From Rhizobium sp. NRK18 (GTDB taxonomy: Bacteria; Pseudomonadota; Alphaproteobacteria; Rhizobiales; Rhizobiaceae), in contig NZ_JANFMV010000001.1 of NCBI RefSeq assembly GCF_024385575.1, positions 434,001-498,000 on the forward strand: a stretch of DNA of 64,000 nt, in the 5' to 3' direction. Shown here piece by piece: positions 17,773-26,800 of the stretch. Under the pieces are notes generated by a model. That model saw only the letters and a program-made list of their open reading frames with translations. It had not been told where the DNA came from and did not search any database. Both the position numbers and the translations under genes were made by a program. Numbering within the stretch: position 1 is the stretch's first letter; every line of letters begins with the position of its first letter.

Positions 17773-18870
17773 TCAGGACAGGCTGGCGACGTAGTCGTCG
17801 TACGAAAACTCGCGAACGACACGCACCGTCCCGTCCAGTTCCCTGATGGCGATGGCCGGCATCTTCACGCCGTTAAACCAGTTTTTCTTGACCATCGTAT
17901 AACCGGCGGCGTCGGCGATCGAAATTCTGTCGCCGGCCTTCAGTTCGGTCTCGAAGCGGAATTCGCCGAAAATGTCACCGGCAAGGCAGGACTTGCCGCA
18001 GACCATATACTCGTGGTCGCCGGTGTTCGGCTCCAGCTTGGCGCTCTGGCGGTAGATCAGGAGGTCCAGCATGTGGGCCTCGATCGACGAGTCGACGATC
18101 GCCAGGTTCTTGCCGTTGAACATGGTGTCCAGCACGGTCACTTCAAGGCTTGCCGACTTGGTGATCGCCGCTTCGCCGGGCTCCAGGTAGACCTGCACGC
18201 CGTATTTCTCCGAGAAGGCTTTCAGGCGTGCGCAGAAGTCGTCGAGCGGATAGCCCTCGCCGGTGAAATGGATGCCGCCGCCGAGGCTGACCCAGTCGAG
18301 CCTGCCGATCAGGTGGCCGAACTGCGCCTCGATCTTGCCGAGCATGTCGGAGAACAAGCCGAGATCGCCGTTCTCGCAGTTGTTGTGGAACATGAAGCCG
18401 GAGATCTTGTCCATCACCGTCTCGATCCGGGCCGGATCCCATTCGCCGAGGCGCGAGAAGGGACGGGCCGGATCGGAGATCAGCCATTCGGAGGACGAGA
18501 CGCGCGGATTGACGCGCAGCCCGCGCGTTCTGCCCTTCGACTGGTCGTCAAAGCGCGTCAGCTGGCCGATCGAGTTGAAGATGATCTTGTCGCAGTGGGC
18601 GATGACCTCATCGATCTCGTCGTCGGCGTAGGCGACCGAATAGGCATGCGTTTCGCCTGGAAATTTCTCGAAGCCGAGCTTCACCTCGTTCAGCGAGGAC
18701 GAGGTCGTGCCGTCCATGTATTCGCTCATAAAGTCAAACACGCCCCAGGTGGCGAAGCACTTCAGGGCCAGGAGCGATTTCGCGCCGGATTGCTCTCGCA
18801 CGTATTTGATCGTCTCCATGTTCTTCAGGAGTTTTGACTTGTCGATGAGGTAGTACGGGGTTTTCAGCAT
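17773..18870 (-). CDS. nspC: Carboxynorspermidine decarboxylase
   Basis: PLP-dependent decarboxylase of 365 residues, fold III (alanine racemase-like). LLALKCFATWGVF near residue 35 carries the PLP lysine. SLGGGIHFTGEGYP and EPGEA bind the phosphate, and CGKSCLAGDIFGEF supplies the C-terminal catalytic Cys. The ATG at 18870 was chosen because the family begins at MLKTPYYLID; the 86 residues that a longer frame would add are low-complexity and Arg-rich. No convincing ribosome-binding sequence precedes this ATG. It is the first gene of a two-gene polyamine operon and has a very long gene-free region upstream. Confidence 0.9.
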   Translation of the reverse strand: MLKTPYYLIDKSKLLKNMETIKYVREQSGAKSLLALKCFATWGVFDFMSEYMDGTTSSSLNEVKLGFEKFPGETHAYSVAYADDEIDEVIAHCDKIIFNSIGQLTRFDDQSKGRTRGLRVNPRVSSSEWLISDPARPFSRLGEWDPARIETVMDKISGFMFHNNCENGDLGLFSDMLGKIEAQFGHLIGRLDWVSLGGGIHFTGEGYPLDDFCARLKAFSEKYGVQVYLEPGEAAITKSASLEVTVLDTMFNGKNLAIVDSSIEAHMLDLLIYRQSAKLEPNTGDHEYMVCGKSCLAGDIFGEFRFETELKAGDRISIADAAGYTMVKKNWFNGVKMPAIAIRELDGTVRVVREFSYDDYVASLS

Positions 18871-19244
18871 GGGCTCGCGGTCCGGCGCCTCTCTCTCGCG
18901 CCTAAGGCGCAGGGCGGCAAAGGGGTTCAACGGGTCGCTTCGGGCCGGTCCAAGTTGGCGGACTGCCCGAAATTTGAAAGCAGGTGGGCCCATAGCGCGT
19001 CCGGACCGATATCTCAATGGCAAATGTGGCGATCCGGGGCTTTCACTGCTGTCGAAGGGCGCGGAGCGACGAATCATCCGTGTCCCAAGATTTGAGGGCG
19101 TCTCTCCCAAATTCTTGCGATTCCGCAAATGCGATCCGCCGGTTAGATATATTCACAGATGCTGATGAACCGGTCTTCGAGCGAGGACTTCAGGGCCAAG
19201 CGGGATTGGCATCGGGTTTTGGTTGGGCAGCTTTGTCGCCCAAT

Positions 19245-19323
19245 TGTGAGAGAGTTGACGTTGCTCCGGATATGGGGCCATTCGGTGCACGAGGTCGGCG
19301 GGCCTTGAGTCAACTCTCTCACA
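19245..19323. repeat. Perfect 15-bp inverted repeat with 49-base spacer
   Basis: TGTGAGAGAGTTGAC at 19245-19259 and its exact reverse complement at 19309-19323. No T-run follows on either strand, so it is not a standard terminator. It could be the closing stem of a structured RNA or a remnant of a small mobile element. Confidence 0.8.
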
Positions 19324-19667
19324 CTCTCCCTTCCCTTCTGATCAAGATCAACGACATTTCAATACTCGCCTATCTATGGGCGGCCCAGTCGCGAGCACGG
19401 AGGGTGGCCAGCTCCGAAGAATTATGGGGAGATTCTGATATTTGCGGATTTTCCTGACCTTGGATTTTGTTCATAGGGTCAGGCATGCCTCTTCTGGCGC
19501 TCCGGATTCGACCCGGGCTCGCCAGCGGTGGCAAAAGCCTACGGGCCAGGCAACAACTGCCCGACAGGAGAGCCGGTGTGACGCATTCGGGGACGGGGAA
19601 ATCCGGGTGCAATCAAGTGGCGGACCTAGACGCCGGCTCTCCCATTTCCCTTTCCAGAAACAAAAAC

Positions 19668-19709
19668 GGACAGGAACCCGGCGGACGCTAATGCGACGGG
19701 TTCCTGTCC
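19668..19709 (-). terminator. Terminator of the pcaIJF operon
   Basis: Perfect 13-bp arms GGACAGGAACCCG and CGGGTTCCTGTCC with a 16-base loop. Read on the minus strand the stem is followed by GTTTTTGTTTC, a good T-run. It lies about 39 bases past the pcaF stop. Confidence 0.85.
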
Positions 19710-19747
19710 CGAGTTTCCTCCCACCGGTCGGGTGTGGAGGGGGAAAA

Positions 19748-20950
19748 TCAGACGCGTTCGGTGGCGATGGCGATGCCCTGGCCGACGCCGATGCACATGG
19801 TCGAGAGCGCGTATCTGCCGCCGGACAAAGACAGTTCGAGTGCTGCCGTGCCTGTGATGCGGGCGCCGGACATGCCGAGCGGATGGCCGAGGGCGATCGC
19901 GCCGCCGTTCGGATTGACGCGCGGATCGTCGTCGGTGACGCCGAGTTCACGCAGGACGTAGAGGCCCTGGCTGGCAAAGGCTTCGTTGAGTTCGATGACG
20001 TCGAACTGGTCGATCGTCATGCCGAGGCGGGCAAGCAGCTTCGTGCTGGCCGGAACGGGGCCGCAACCCATGACACGCGGCGGAACGCCGGCGGTGGCAC
20101 CACCGAGAATGCGGGCGATCGGGGTGAGGCCGTGCTTCTTCGCGGCAGCTTCCGAGGCGATGATCAGTGCGGCGGCGCCATCGTTGACGCCTGACGCGTT
20201 GCCGGCCGTCACGGTACCTTCGGGGAAGAGTGGACGCAGCTTGGCCAATGCCGCCATGTCGGTGCCGGCGCGCGGATGCTCGTCCTTTGCGACGACAACC
20301 GGGTCGCCCTTCTTCTGCGGAATGGTGACGGGCACGATTTCCTTCGCGAGGCGTCCATTTTCCTGGGCCGCCGTTGCCTTTGCTTGGGAGCGGACGGCCA
20401 TGGCATCCTGGTCCTCGCGGCTGACGCCGAAGTCGCGGGCGACGTTTTCACCGGTTTCCGGCATGGAGTCGACGCCGTAGAGACGCTTCATCAACGGGTT
20501 GACGAAGCGCCAGCCGATGGTCGTGTCGTGGATTTCGGCATGGCGGGAAAAGGCGGTGTCGGCCTTCGGCATGACGAAGGGCGCCCGGCTCATGCTTTCC
20601 ACGCCGCCGGCAATCATCAGCTCGGCCTCGCCGGCCTTGATGGCGCGGGCGGCTGTCATGATGGCGTCCATGCCGGAACCGCAGAGGCGGTTGATGGTGG
20701 TGCCCGGTACCGGAACCGGGAGGCCGGCCAGCAGTGCCGACATGCGCGCCACGTTGCGGTTGTCTTCGCCCGCCTGGTTGGCGCAGCCGAAGATGACATC
20801 CTCGACCGCTTCGAAGTCGACGCTCGGATGGCGCTCCATCAGTGCTTTCAGCGGGACCGCGCCGAGATCGTCGGCGCGGACGGAGGAGAGCGATCCGCCG
20901 AAACGGCCGATCGGCGTGCGCACATAGGCGCAGATGAAGGCTTCAGTCAT
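19748..20950 (-). CDS. pcaF: 3-oxoadipyl-CoA thiolase (acetyl-CoA acyltransferase)
   Basis: Thiolase of 400 residues that cleaves 3-oxoadipyl-CoA into succinyl-CoA and acetyl-CoA, the last step of the beta-ketoadipate pathway. The nucleophilic Cys90 sits in NRLCGSGMD, and the C-terminal catalytic motifs GHPLGMSGAR and CIGVGQG are present. The ATG at 20950 gives the standard PcaF N-terminus MTEAFICAYVRTPIGR; the longer frame adds 25 unrelated residues. It follows pcaJ by 46 bases on the same strand. A generic acetyl-CoA acetyltransferase is the alternative, but the neighbours decide for PcaF. Confidence 0.93.
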   Translation of the reverse strand: MTEAFICAYVRTPIGRFGGSLSSVRADDLGAVPLKALMERHPSVDFEAVEDVIFGCANQAGEDNRNVARMSALLAGLPVPVPGTTINRLCGSGMDAIMTAARAIKAGEAELMIAGGVESMSRAPFVMPKADTAFSRHAEIHDTTIGWRFVNPLMKRLYGVDSMPETGENVARDFGVSREDQDAMAVRSQAKATAAQENGRLAKEIVPVTIPQKKGDPVVVAKDEHPRAGTDMAALAKLRPLFPEGTVTAGNASGVNDGAAALIIASEAAAKKHGLTPIARILGGATAGVPPRVMGCGPVPASTKLLARLGMTIDQFDVIELNEAFASQGLYVLRELGVTDDDPRVNPNGGAIALGHPLGMSGARITGTAALELSLSGGRYALSTMCIGVGQGIAIATERV

Positions 20951-20996
20951 GATGTCATTCCTCGATGCATGTGGTCCGGCACTAAACCGGTCTTGA

Positions 20997-21701
20997 TCAA
21001 AGTTCCGGGACGACGAGGTCGGCAATCGGCCCGTCGGTGTAGAGCTTTGCCCCGGTCATAGCCTGCAGTTCGTCCATTGTCATGGCAGCGAGCTTTTCGC
21101 GCACGAGGAAGCGGCCGTCCTTGATGTCGATGACGGCGTGGCTCGTGTAAATCCGGGTGATGCAGCCGACGCCCGTCAGCGGGAAGGAGCAGCGCTCCAC
21201 GAGCTTGGGCTCGCCCTTCTTCGTCACGTGTTCGGTGATGACGATCACCTGCTTTGCGCCGTGGACCAGATCCATGGCGCCGCCGACGGCGGGAACGCCC
21301 TTCGAGCCGACACGCCAGTTGGCGAGGTCGCCGTTTTCGGCCACCTGATAGGCGCCAAGGATGGCGACGTCGAGATGACCGCCGCGGACCATGGCAAAGC
21401 TGTCGGCGTGATGGAAGAAGGCCGCGCCCGGCTTCAACGTCACGGCCTTCTTGCCGGCATTGATCAGATCCCAGTCCTCCTCACCTTCAGGCGGAGCCTC
21501 GCCGAAGTTCAGGATGCCGTTTTCCGTATGGAAGATCGCCTGCCGGCCGGGCGGCTGGAATTTCGCCACCATTTCCGGAAAGCCGATGCCGAGGTTCACG
21601 TAGGCGCCATCGGCGATATCCTGCGCCGCGCGCCAGGCGATCTGGGCGTTGGAAAGCTTGATGTCTTCTCGCGTGTCGAATGAGTGGTTATCGGGGGTCA
21701 T
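20997..21701 (-). CDS. pcaJ: 3-oxoadipate CoA-transferase subunit B
   Basis: Beta subunit of 234 residues. The heterodimer moves CoA from succinyl-CoA to 3-oxoadipate. The catalytic Glu60 lies in HTENGILNFG, matching the (S/T)ENG motif that forms the glutamyl-CoA intermediate. GGAMDLVHGAKQVIV and CITRIYT are also characteristic. Its ATG overlaps the pcaI stop (ATGA), so both subunits are made at a fixed ratio. Confidence 0.94.
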   Translation of the reverse strand: MTPDNHSFDTREDIKLSNAQIAWRAAQDIADGAYVNLGIGFPEMVAKFQPPGRQAIFHTENGILNFGEAPPEGEEDWDLINAGKKAVTLKPGAAFFHHADSFAMVRGGHLDVAILGAYQVAENGDLANWRVGSKGVPAVGGAMDLVHGAKQVIVITEHVTKKGEPKLVERCSFPLTGVGCITRIYTSHAVIDIKDGRFLVREKLAAMTMDELQAMTGAKLYTDGPIADLVVPEL

Positions 21702-22405
21702 ACGTAGGCCACTCCGGCTCGGATGAGCTCTTCTTCCTGTTGCGGGTTCTGCACTTCAACGATGCCATCGACGAAGATGCCGGGTGTGACCACATGTTCG
21801 GGGTCGATGCCGCCAGCCGGCACGATCTTCGACACCTGCGCGATGGTCTTTGCGGCGGCCATGCACATCAGCGGGTTAAAATTGCGGCCCGCCTTGTTGT
21901 AGGTGAGGTTGCCGTAGGGGTCGCCGAGTTCGGCCTTGACGATGGCGAAATCGGCCTTGAGCCAGCGTTCCTGCACGTATGACCGTCCCTCGAATTCGGC
22001 GATGACCTTGCCCTCTGCGATTTCCGTGCCGAAGCCGGTCGGCGTGTAGAAGGCCGGGATGCCGGCGCCGCCGGCCCGGATGCGTTCGGCGAGCGTGCCC
22101 TGCGGCACCAGTTCGAGCTCGATCTCGCCGGCGAGATACTTGTCGGTGAAGGCGCGGGGGTCGGACGAACGCGGGAAGGAGCAGATCATCTTCTTCACCA
22201 TGCCGGCGTCGATCATGGCGGCGATGCCGATCCGTCCGTTGCCGGCATTGTTGTTGATGACCGTGAGGTTCCTCGGTCCCTTGTCGATCAGGGCGTGGAT
22301 CAGTTCGATCGGCGCGCCGGAGCCGCCAAATCCGCCGATCATGACGGTCGCGCCGTCGCCGATGCCGGATACGGCCTCGGCCAGACTTGCAATTGTCTTG
22401 TTCAT
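21698..22405 (-). CDS. pcaI: 3-oxoadipate CoA-transferase subunit A
   Basis: Alpha subunit of 235 residues, first gene of the pcaIJF operon. MIGGFGGSGAPIELI is the CoA-transferase glycine-rich loop, followed by LTVINNNAGNGRIGI and a C-terminal THVV-type region, here EHVVTPGIFVDGIV. The ATG at 22405 follows GGAGGATTTG. The operon promoter is in the 150-base gap shared with pcaR, where a double PcaR-like site is visible. Confidence 0.94.
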   Translation of the reverse strand: MNKTIASLAEAVSGIGDGATVMIGGFGGSGAPIELIHALIDKGPRNLTVINNNAGNGRIGIAAMIDAGMVKKMICSFPRSSDPRAFTDKYLAGEIELELVPQGTLAERIRAGGAGIPAFYTPTGFGTEIAEGKVIAEFEGRSYVQERWLKADFAIVKAELGDPYGNLTYNKAGRNFNPLMCMAAAKTIAQVSKIVPAGGIDPEHVVTPGIFVDGIVEVQNPQQEEELIRAGVAYV

Positions 22406-22490
22406 CAAATCCTCCGTCCCGGCATGTCCTGTCTGCCGCCGGGAATGCTGGGCATTGAAATAATCCAATCGGAAACATGCGGCAATGATA

Positions 22491-22529
22491 TATGTGCGAT
22501 AATTGACATTTGTTCGTATATCGCACATA
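22491..22529. promoter_or_regulatory. Double PcaR-type operator between pcaI and pcaR
   Basis: TATGTGCGATA (22491-22501) and TATCGCACATA (22519-22529) form a perfect 11-bp inverted repeat with 17 bases between. GTTCGTATATCGCAC at 22512-22526 matches 12 of 15 positions of GTTCGATAATCGCAC, the PcaR site I recall from Pseudomonas putida pcaIJ. The opposite-strand copy at the other arm matches 11 of 15. TTGACA at 22503-22508 lies inside the site, so bound PcaR would touch a promoter. Confidence 0.75.
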
Positions 22530-22555
22530 ATGGGCATCAGATTGGAGATGTGATC

Positions 22556-23311
22556 GTGCGCGAAACGGATTTTATGGGAGGCTTTGCCAAGGGGCTGAGC
22601 ATCATCGAAGCCTTTGGCGGCGATCAGCCGAGGCTGACGATTGCGGAAGCCGCCAAGCGCACGGGGCTCGACCGGGCCACGGCGCGCCGGTGTCTCCTGA
22701 CGCTGTCGGGGCTCGGCTATGCCGACTATGACGGCAAGTTCTTCGCGCTGACGCCGAAGATCCTCCGGCTCGGGCAGGCCTATCTTTCCGCGACCCCGCT
22801 GCCGGCGATCGTCCAGCCGCATCTCGACCGGCTTGCCGAAAAGGCCGGGCAGAGCGCCTCCGTCTCGGTTCTCGACGGAACGGAAATCGTCTACGTGGCG
22901 CGCGCCTCGTTGAAAAAGATCATGTCGATCAGCCTGATGGCCGGGAGCCGAATGCCGGCATACTGTACCTCCATGGGGCGGGTGCTGCTTGCCGCGCTGC
23001 CGGAAGCAAAGGCGCGCGAAGTGCTCGAACATTCGAGCCTCGAGGCGCGCACGCCTTTGACGAAGACCAATTTCGATCAGATCATGGCGGAGCTGGCGAC
23101 GATCCGGGCCAAGGGGCATGCAGTCATCGACCAGGAGCTCGAGCTCGGCCTTTGCTCGATTGCGGTGCCGCTCATCAATGCGCGGGGCGAGACGATCGCG
23201 GCGCTCAACATCGGCGCTGCATCAACCAGTGCACCGGCGGCAGACATGCCCGGCCTCTACCTGGAGCAACTCATCGAAACCCAGCAGGCGCTGCACCCGA
23301 TCCTCCGCTAG
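22556..23311 (+). CDS. pcaR: IclR family regulator of the beta-ketoadipate pathway
   Basis: DNA-binding protein of 251 residues, divergent from pcaIJF. The N-terminal winged helix reads LTIAEAAKRTGLDRATARRCLLTL. The C-terminal IclR effector domain (GQSASVSVLDGTEIVYVARA, YCTSMGRVLLA, DQELELGLCSIAVPL) normally senses an aromatic pathway intermediate; PcaR responds to beta-ketoadipate. The GTG at 22556 was chosen because TTGGAG lies about 9 bases upstream; ATG at 22574 is the alternative. The neighbouring operator shows likely autoregulation. Confidence 0.9.
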   Translation: MRETDFMGGFAKGLSIIEAFGGDQPRLTIAEAAKRTGLDRATARRCLLTLSGLGYADYDGKFFALTPKILRLGQAYLSATPLPAIVQPHLDRLAEKAGQSASVSVLDGTEIVYVARASLKKIMSISLMAGSRMPAYCTSMGRVLLAALPEAKAREVLEHSSLEARTPLTKTNFDQIMAELATIRAKGHAVIDQELELGLCSIAVPLINARGETIAALNIGAASTSAPAADMPGLYLEQLIETQQALHPILR

Positions 23312-23424
23312 CATGGGCCGAGGCCGGCCAGTTTCGCAAAAGCCAGTGACCCTAACCTTGCGTGACAATCGCCTGGCATGACGCCTTGCATGAAAGACTG
23401 ACGACGCTGATCCCGAGGACTGCA

Positions 23425-23811
23425 ATGATTGAAGTGCCCGTTTCCTATGGCGAACTGATCGACAAGATCACGATTCTCGAAATCAAGAGCGCCCGAATTG
23501 CCGACGACGGCAAGCTCGCCAATGTCCGCAAGGAACTGGCGTTACTCGAGGGAAAGCTCGGCGATACGGTCAATGTGCCGGCGGTTGCGGAAATCCGTGC
23601 GGCGCTTTTCGAGGTCAACGCGACGCTCTGGGACATCGAAGATGCGATCCGCGATTGTGAACATGCGGGCAATTTCGGCCCGGAATTCGTCAAGCTGGCG
23701 CGTGCCGTCTACGTTACCAACGACGAACGCGCAGAGCTGAAGCGAAAGATCAACATAGCCCTTGATTCTGCGATCATTGAGGAAAAATCCTATAAGCCCT
23801 ACAAGGCTTAA
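23425..23811 (+). CDS. DUF6165 family protein
   Basis: Small soluble protein of 128 residues starting at MIEVPVSYGELIDKITILEIK, the conserved opening of the DUF6165 family; a longer frame from 23362 adds an unrelated leader. It is mostly helical and charged, with no signal peptide or membrane segment. Members of this family are, to my knowledge, uncharacterised. Here it sits 81 bases before the giant TPR-glycosyltransferase gene on the same strand, so a role with that protein is plausible. No function can be assigned. Confidence 0.72.
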   Translation: MIEVPVSYGELIDKITILEIKSARIADDGKLANVRKELALLEGKLGDTVNVPAVAEIRAALFEVNATLWDIEDAIRDCEHAGNFGPEFVKLARAVYVTNDERAELKRKINIALDSAIIEEKSYKPYKA

Positions 23812-23892
23812 TGGAGATTGTGACCGCTTTGCCGGTCATGCGTAAGGTTTGGTGCGTCGGCCCGGTGTCGGCGGAATGGTATCGAAGGACGA

Positions 23893-26800
23893 TTGCGGAC
23901 GGTGGCGGTTCAAGGCGCCCTGCAGGATTGTGTAAAGCTGATCGGCGCCGGCAAGGCGGCCGACGCAGTGGCGAACCTTCAGGCGCTCGCCGAGGACCAT
24001 CCGGACGATGCCGACGTTCATCATTATCTCGGCCTCGCTTTGCATCTCTCCGGTCGCTCGGCCGAGGGCATCGCGGTTCTGAAAAAGGCAGCCGAGCTCG
24101 AACCGGACAATGCCGCCATTCACCAGAACATGGTTCTGCCGTTTCTGGCCACCGGCGATGTTCAACAAGCGATTGCCGCCGGAGAGCGGTCGGTCGCACT
24201 TGCGCCGCGCAGCCTCGGCGCCCGCGTCAATTTCATTCTGGCGCTGACGCGCGGCGGCGACTGGCAGAAGGCGGCAGTCGCCTGCGAAGAGGCCTTGTCC
24301 GCCTTTGCCGACAATCCGACCCTGCTGACGCAGATGGGACATATCCTCCTGCAACTGGATCGCAGGGAAGAGGCCGAAGAGCACTTGCGCCGGGCGCTTG
24401 CCATCCGCCCCGAGGAGCATGAAGCAAGCTATAACCTCGGCGTGCTCCTGCAACGCCAGGGCAATGACGGCGAGGCCGTCGAGTATTACCGGCGCACATT
24501 GGATTCCGATCCGCGTCATCAGGGCGCGATCATCAACCGCGCCGTCTGCCTGCGCAATCTCGGCCGGGTGACGGATGCGTTGACGGCGCTGGAAAGCGCG
24601 CCGCTCAAGCCGGAGGACTTCCCTGCGCTTGCGTACAATATCGCCTGGACGAAGCTGCTGCTCGGCCGGTGGAGCGAGGCCTGGGCCGATTACGAGAAGC
24701 GCGTCGGCGTGTTGCCGCAGCCTGCGCGGGCGACCGTGTCGGACGCGCCGCTCTGGCGTGGCGAGGATCTGACGGGCAAGACGGTCGTCGTCCTGCACGA
24801 ACAGGGGCTCGGAGACACCATCCAGTTCGTCCGCCTCTTGCCGCTGATCGGCGAGAAGGCCGAGAAAGTCATCTTCGTCTGCCAGCCGCAGTTGCATGCG
24901 TTGCTGAAGACCTTTCCGGCGTTTCGCGACAATTCCGAGCGGTTTGAATTGGTCGCAGACGGTGAGGCGCCGTTGCCGACGCATGATTATCACAAGCTAC
25001 TAATGTCGCTTCCGGGTCTGCTCGGTCTGCAGCCGGATCAGCCGAATGGCGGTTTTCCGTATCTGTCCGCCGAGCCAGAGCGCAAGGACAAATGGGCGGC
25101 CTTTCCCGATCGTCCAGAAGGCACGGCAAGGCCGCTCAGGATCGGATTGTCGTGGCAGGGCAACCCGAATGCCGCCACCGAGCGCGGGCGGTCGGTGCCG
25201 CTGGAGGTGTTCGCGACGCTTGGAGCCCTCGGCGATGGCGTGGAGTTCATTTCGTTGCAGAAGGGGCCCGGTGCGGATCAGCCGGCGCCCGATGGCCTCA
25301 ATCTGCTGAAACCCGGTCCCGATTTCGACGCCGGGTCGGACGCCTTTCTGGATACGGCCGGCCTCATCGCATCGCTTGATCTCGTCATCACCTCCGATAC
25401 GGCCGTCGCACATCTGGCCGGCGCCATGGGGCGTCCCGTCTGGCTGCTGCTGATGGCCGCGCCCGACTGGCGCTGGGGTCTTTCTGGCGAGCTGACGGCC
25501 TGGTATCCGACCATGCGGTTGTTCCGGCAGCCGGAGCAGGGCGATTGGGCCGGCGTCATGGCGCGGGTCGCGACGGAGCTGAAGGGGCTTGTCGACGCGC
25601 CGCAGCCGATCGATCCGGACCCGGGTACGATCGCCCTGGAGCAGGCGATCGCCGTCAACAGGCGTGGCGACTTTACCGGCGCGGCGAAGCTCTACCGGCA
25701 CATGATGGCGCGGCGTGGGCGGTCGGCCCAGCTTCTCAACCTGACGGCCATGGCGGAGTTGGAGGCGGGAGGACGGGCCCGCGAGGCGGCACTCGCCTGC
25801 CTGCCTCTGGCGCTGCACTCACTGGCGCTGGCGCCGGCCGTCACGGATTTCTGGAGCAATCTTTCCATCGCGCTCGACAGTGCCGGGTTTCACCGGGATT
25901 CGGAGCGGGCGCTGATCGTCGCGCTGAAGGTCGATCCGGCCCACATCCCTTCGCATCTCTCGCTCGTGCGTCGCGAAATCGCTGCCGGTCATCCCGATGG
26001 CGCGTTGTCGCGCGCCAAGGCGCTGCTGTCTCATCATCCGGACAATCTCGCGGTGCTTTCCGCCTATGCAAATGCCTGCACCGCGATCGACCGGCCGGAG
26101 GAGGCCGAACGGGCGCTCGCCAAGGCCTGCCGGCTGGCGCCAGCGGACAGCAAGCTGCTGGTCCAGTGGGGTGCGGCGCTTCTGGCGCTGGGCCGGTCCG
26201 ATGAGGCCGCTAGGGCCTGGGAACGGGCGATCATCGCCGATCCCGCCAATTCCGATGCCTGGAACAATCTCGGCGTCCAGGAGCGCAGCCATGGTGAGCC
26301 GGACATTGCCGTCTGGTTCCAGCGCCAGGCGGTTGCGGCACGGCCCGGCAATGCGGAAGCCTGGTCGAATCTCGGCGTCAGCGAAATGGACGCGGGGCGG
26401 GAGGAGGAGGCCATCGCCTGCTTCCGCAAGGCAATCGAACTGCGTCCAGCTTACGCCGATCCGAAGATGGCGCTCGGCATGGCGCTGATGAACAATGGCG
26501 ATCTCGCCGCCGGCCTGCCGCTTTACGAGGAGCGGCTGAACGTGGGCGCGCTCGGCCTTGGCGCGACCCGACCGAAGCTTGACGAATGGAAGGGCGAAGA
26601 CCCGGCGGGCAAGAGCTTTCTTCTTTTGGCCGAGCAGGGTTTTGGCGACGCCTTCCAGTTCGTGCGTTATGCCGCGGTTCTCAAGGAACGGGGTGCGGCC
26701 AAGGTTTTCGTCGGTTGCCGGGGGAAGATCGCCGCGCTGATGGCCGGGGCCAAGGGCGTCGATGGCGTGGTGCGCGAAGGCGACCGGTTTCCGGCGACCG

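Larger units (their letters stand above)
18871..19747. other. 877-base gene-free stretch rich in inverted repeats
   Basis: No coding region with recognisable homology or convincing ribosome-binding site was found on either strand; the open frames here (for example 19017-19457 on +) look random and Arg/Ser-rich. The stretch holds many inverted repeats: GCGCCT-a-AGGCGC at 18898-18910, a 15-bp pair at 19245-19323, a 7-bp pair at 19453-19483, the palindrome AGGCATGCCT at 19481-19490, a stem at 19494-19525, a 10-bp pair at 19567-19642 and a 13-bp terminator stem at 19668-19709. It must contain the nspC promoter and the end of the pca transcript; the rest is unexplained. Confidence 0.6.

Noticed and set aside
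19017..19457. 146-codon open frame in the 877-base gap
   Set aside because: Composition is random-looking and Ser/Arg-rich, no domain or ribosome-binding site is seen, and it runs through the arms of the 15-bp inverted repeat.
19494..19525. GGATTCGACC segment resembling a tRNA T-arm (minus strand) or the start of tmRNA
   Set aside because: On the minus strand the T-loop lacks one T and no acceptor, D or anticodon stem can be folded around it. No tag-peptide reading frame follows on the plus strand, so neither a tRNA nor tmRNA can be supported.
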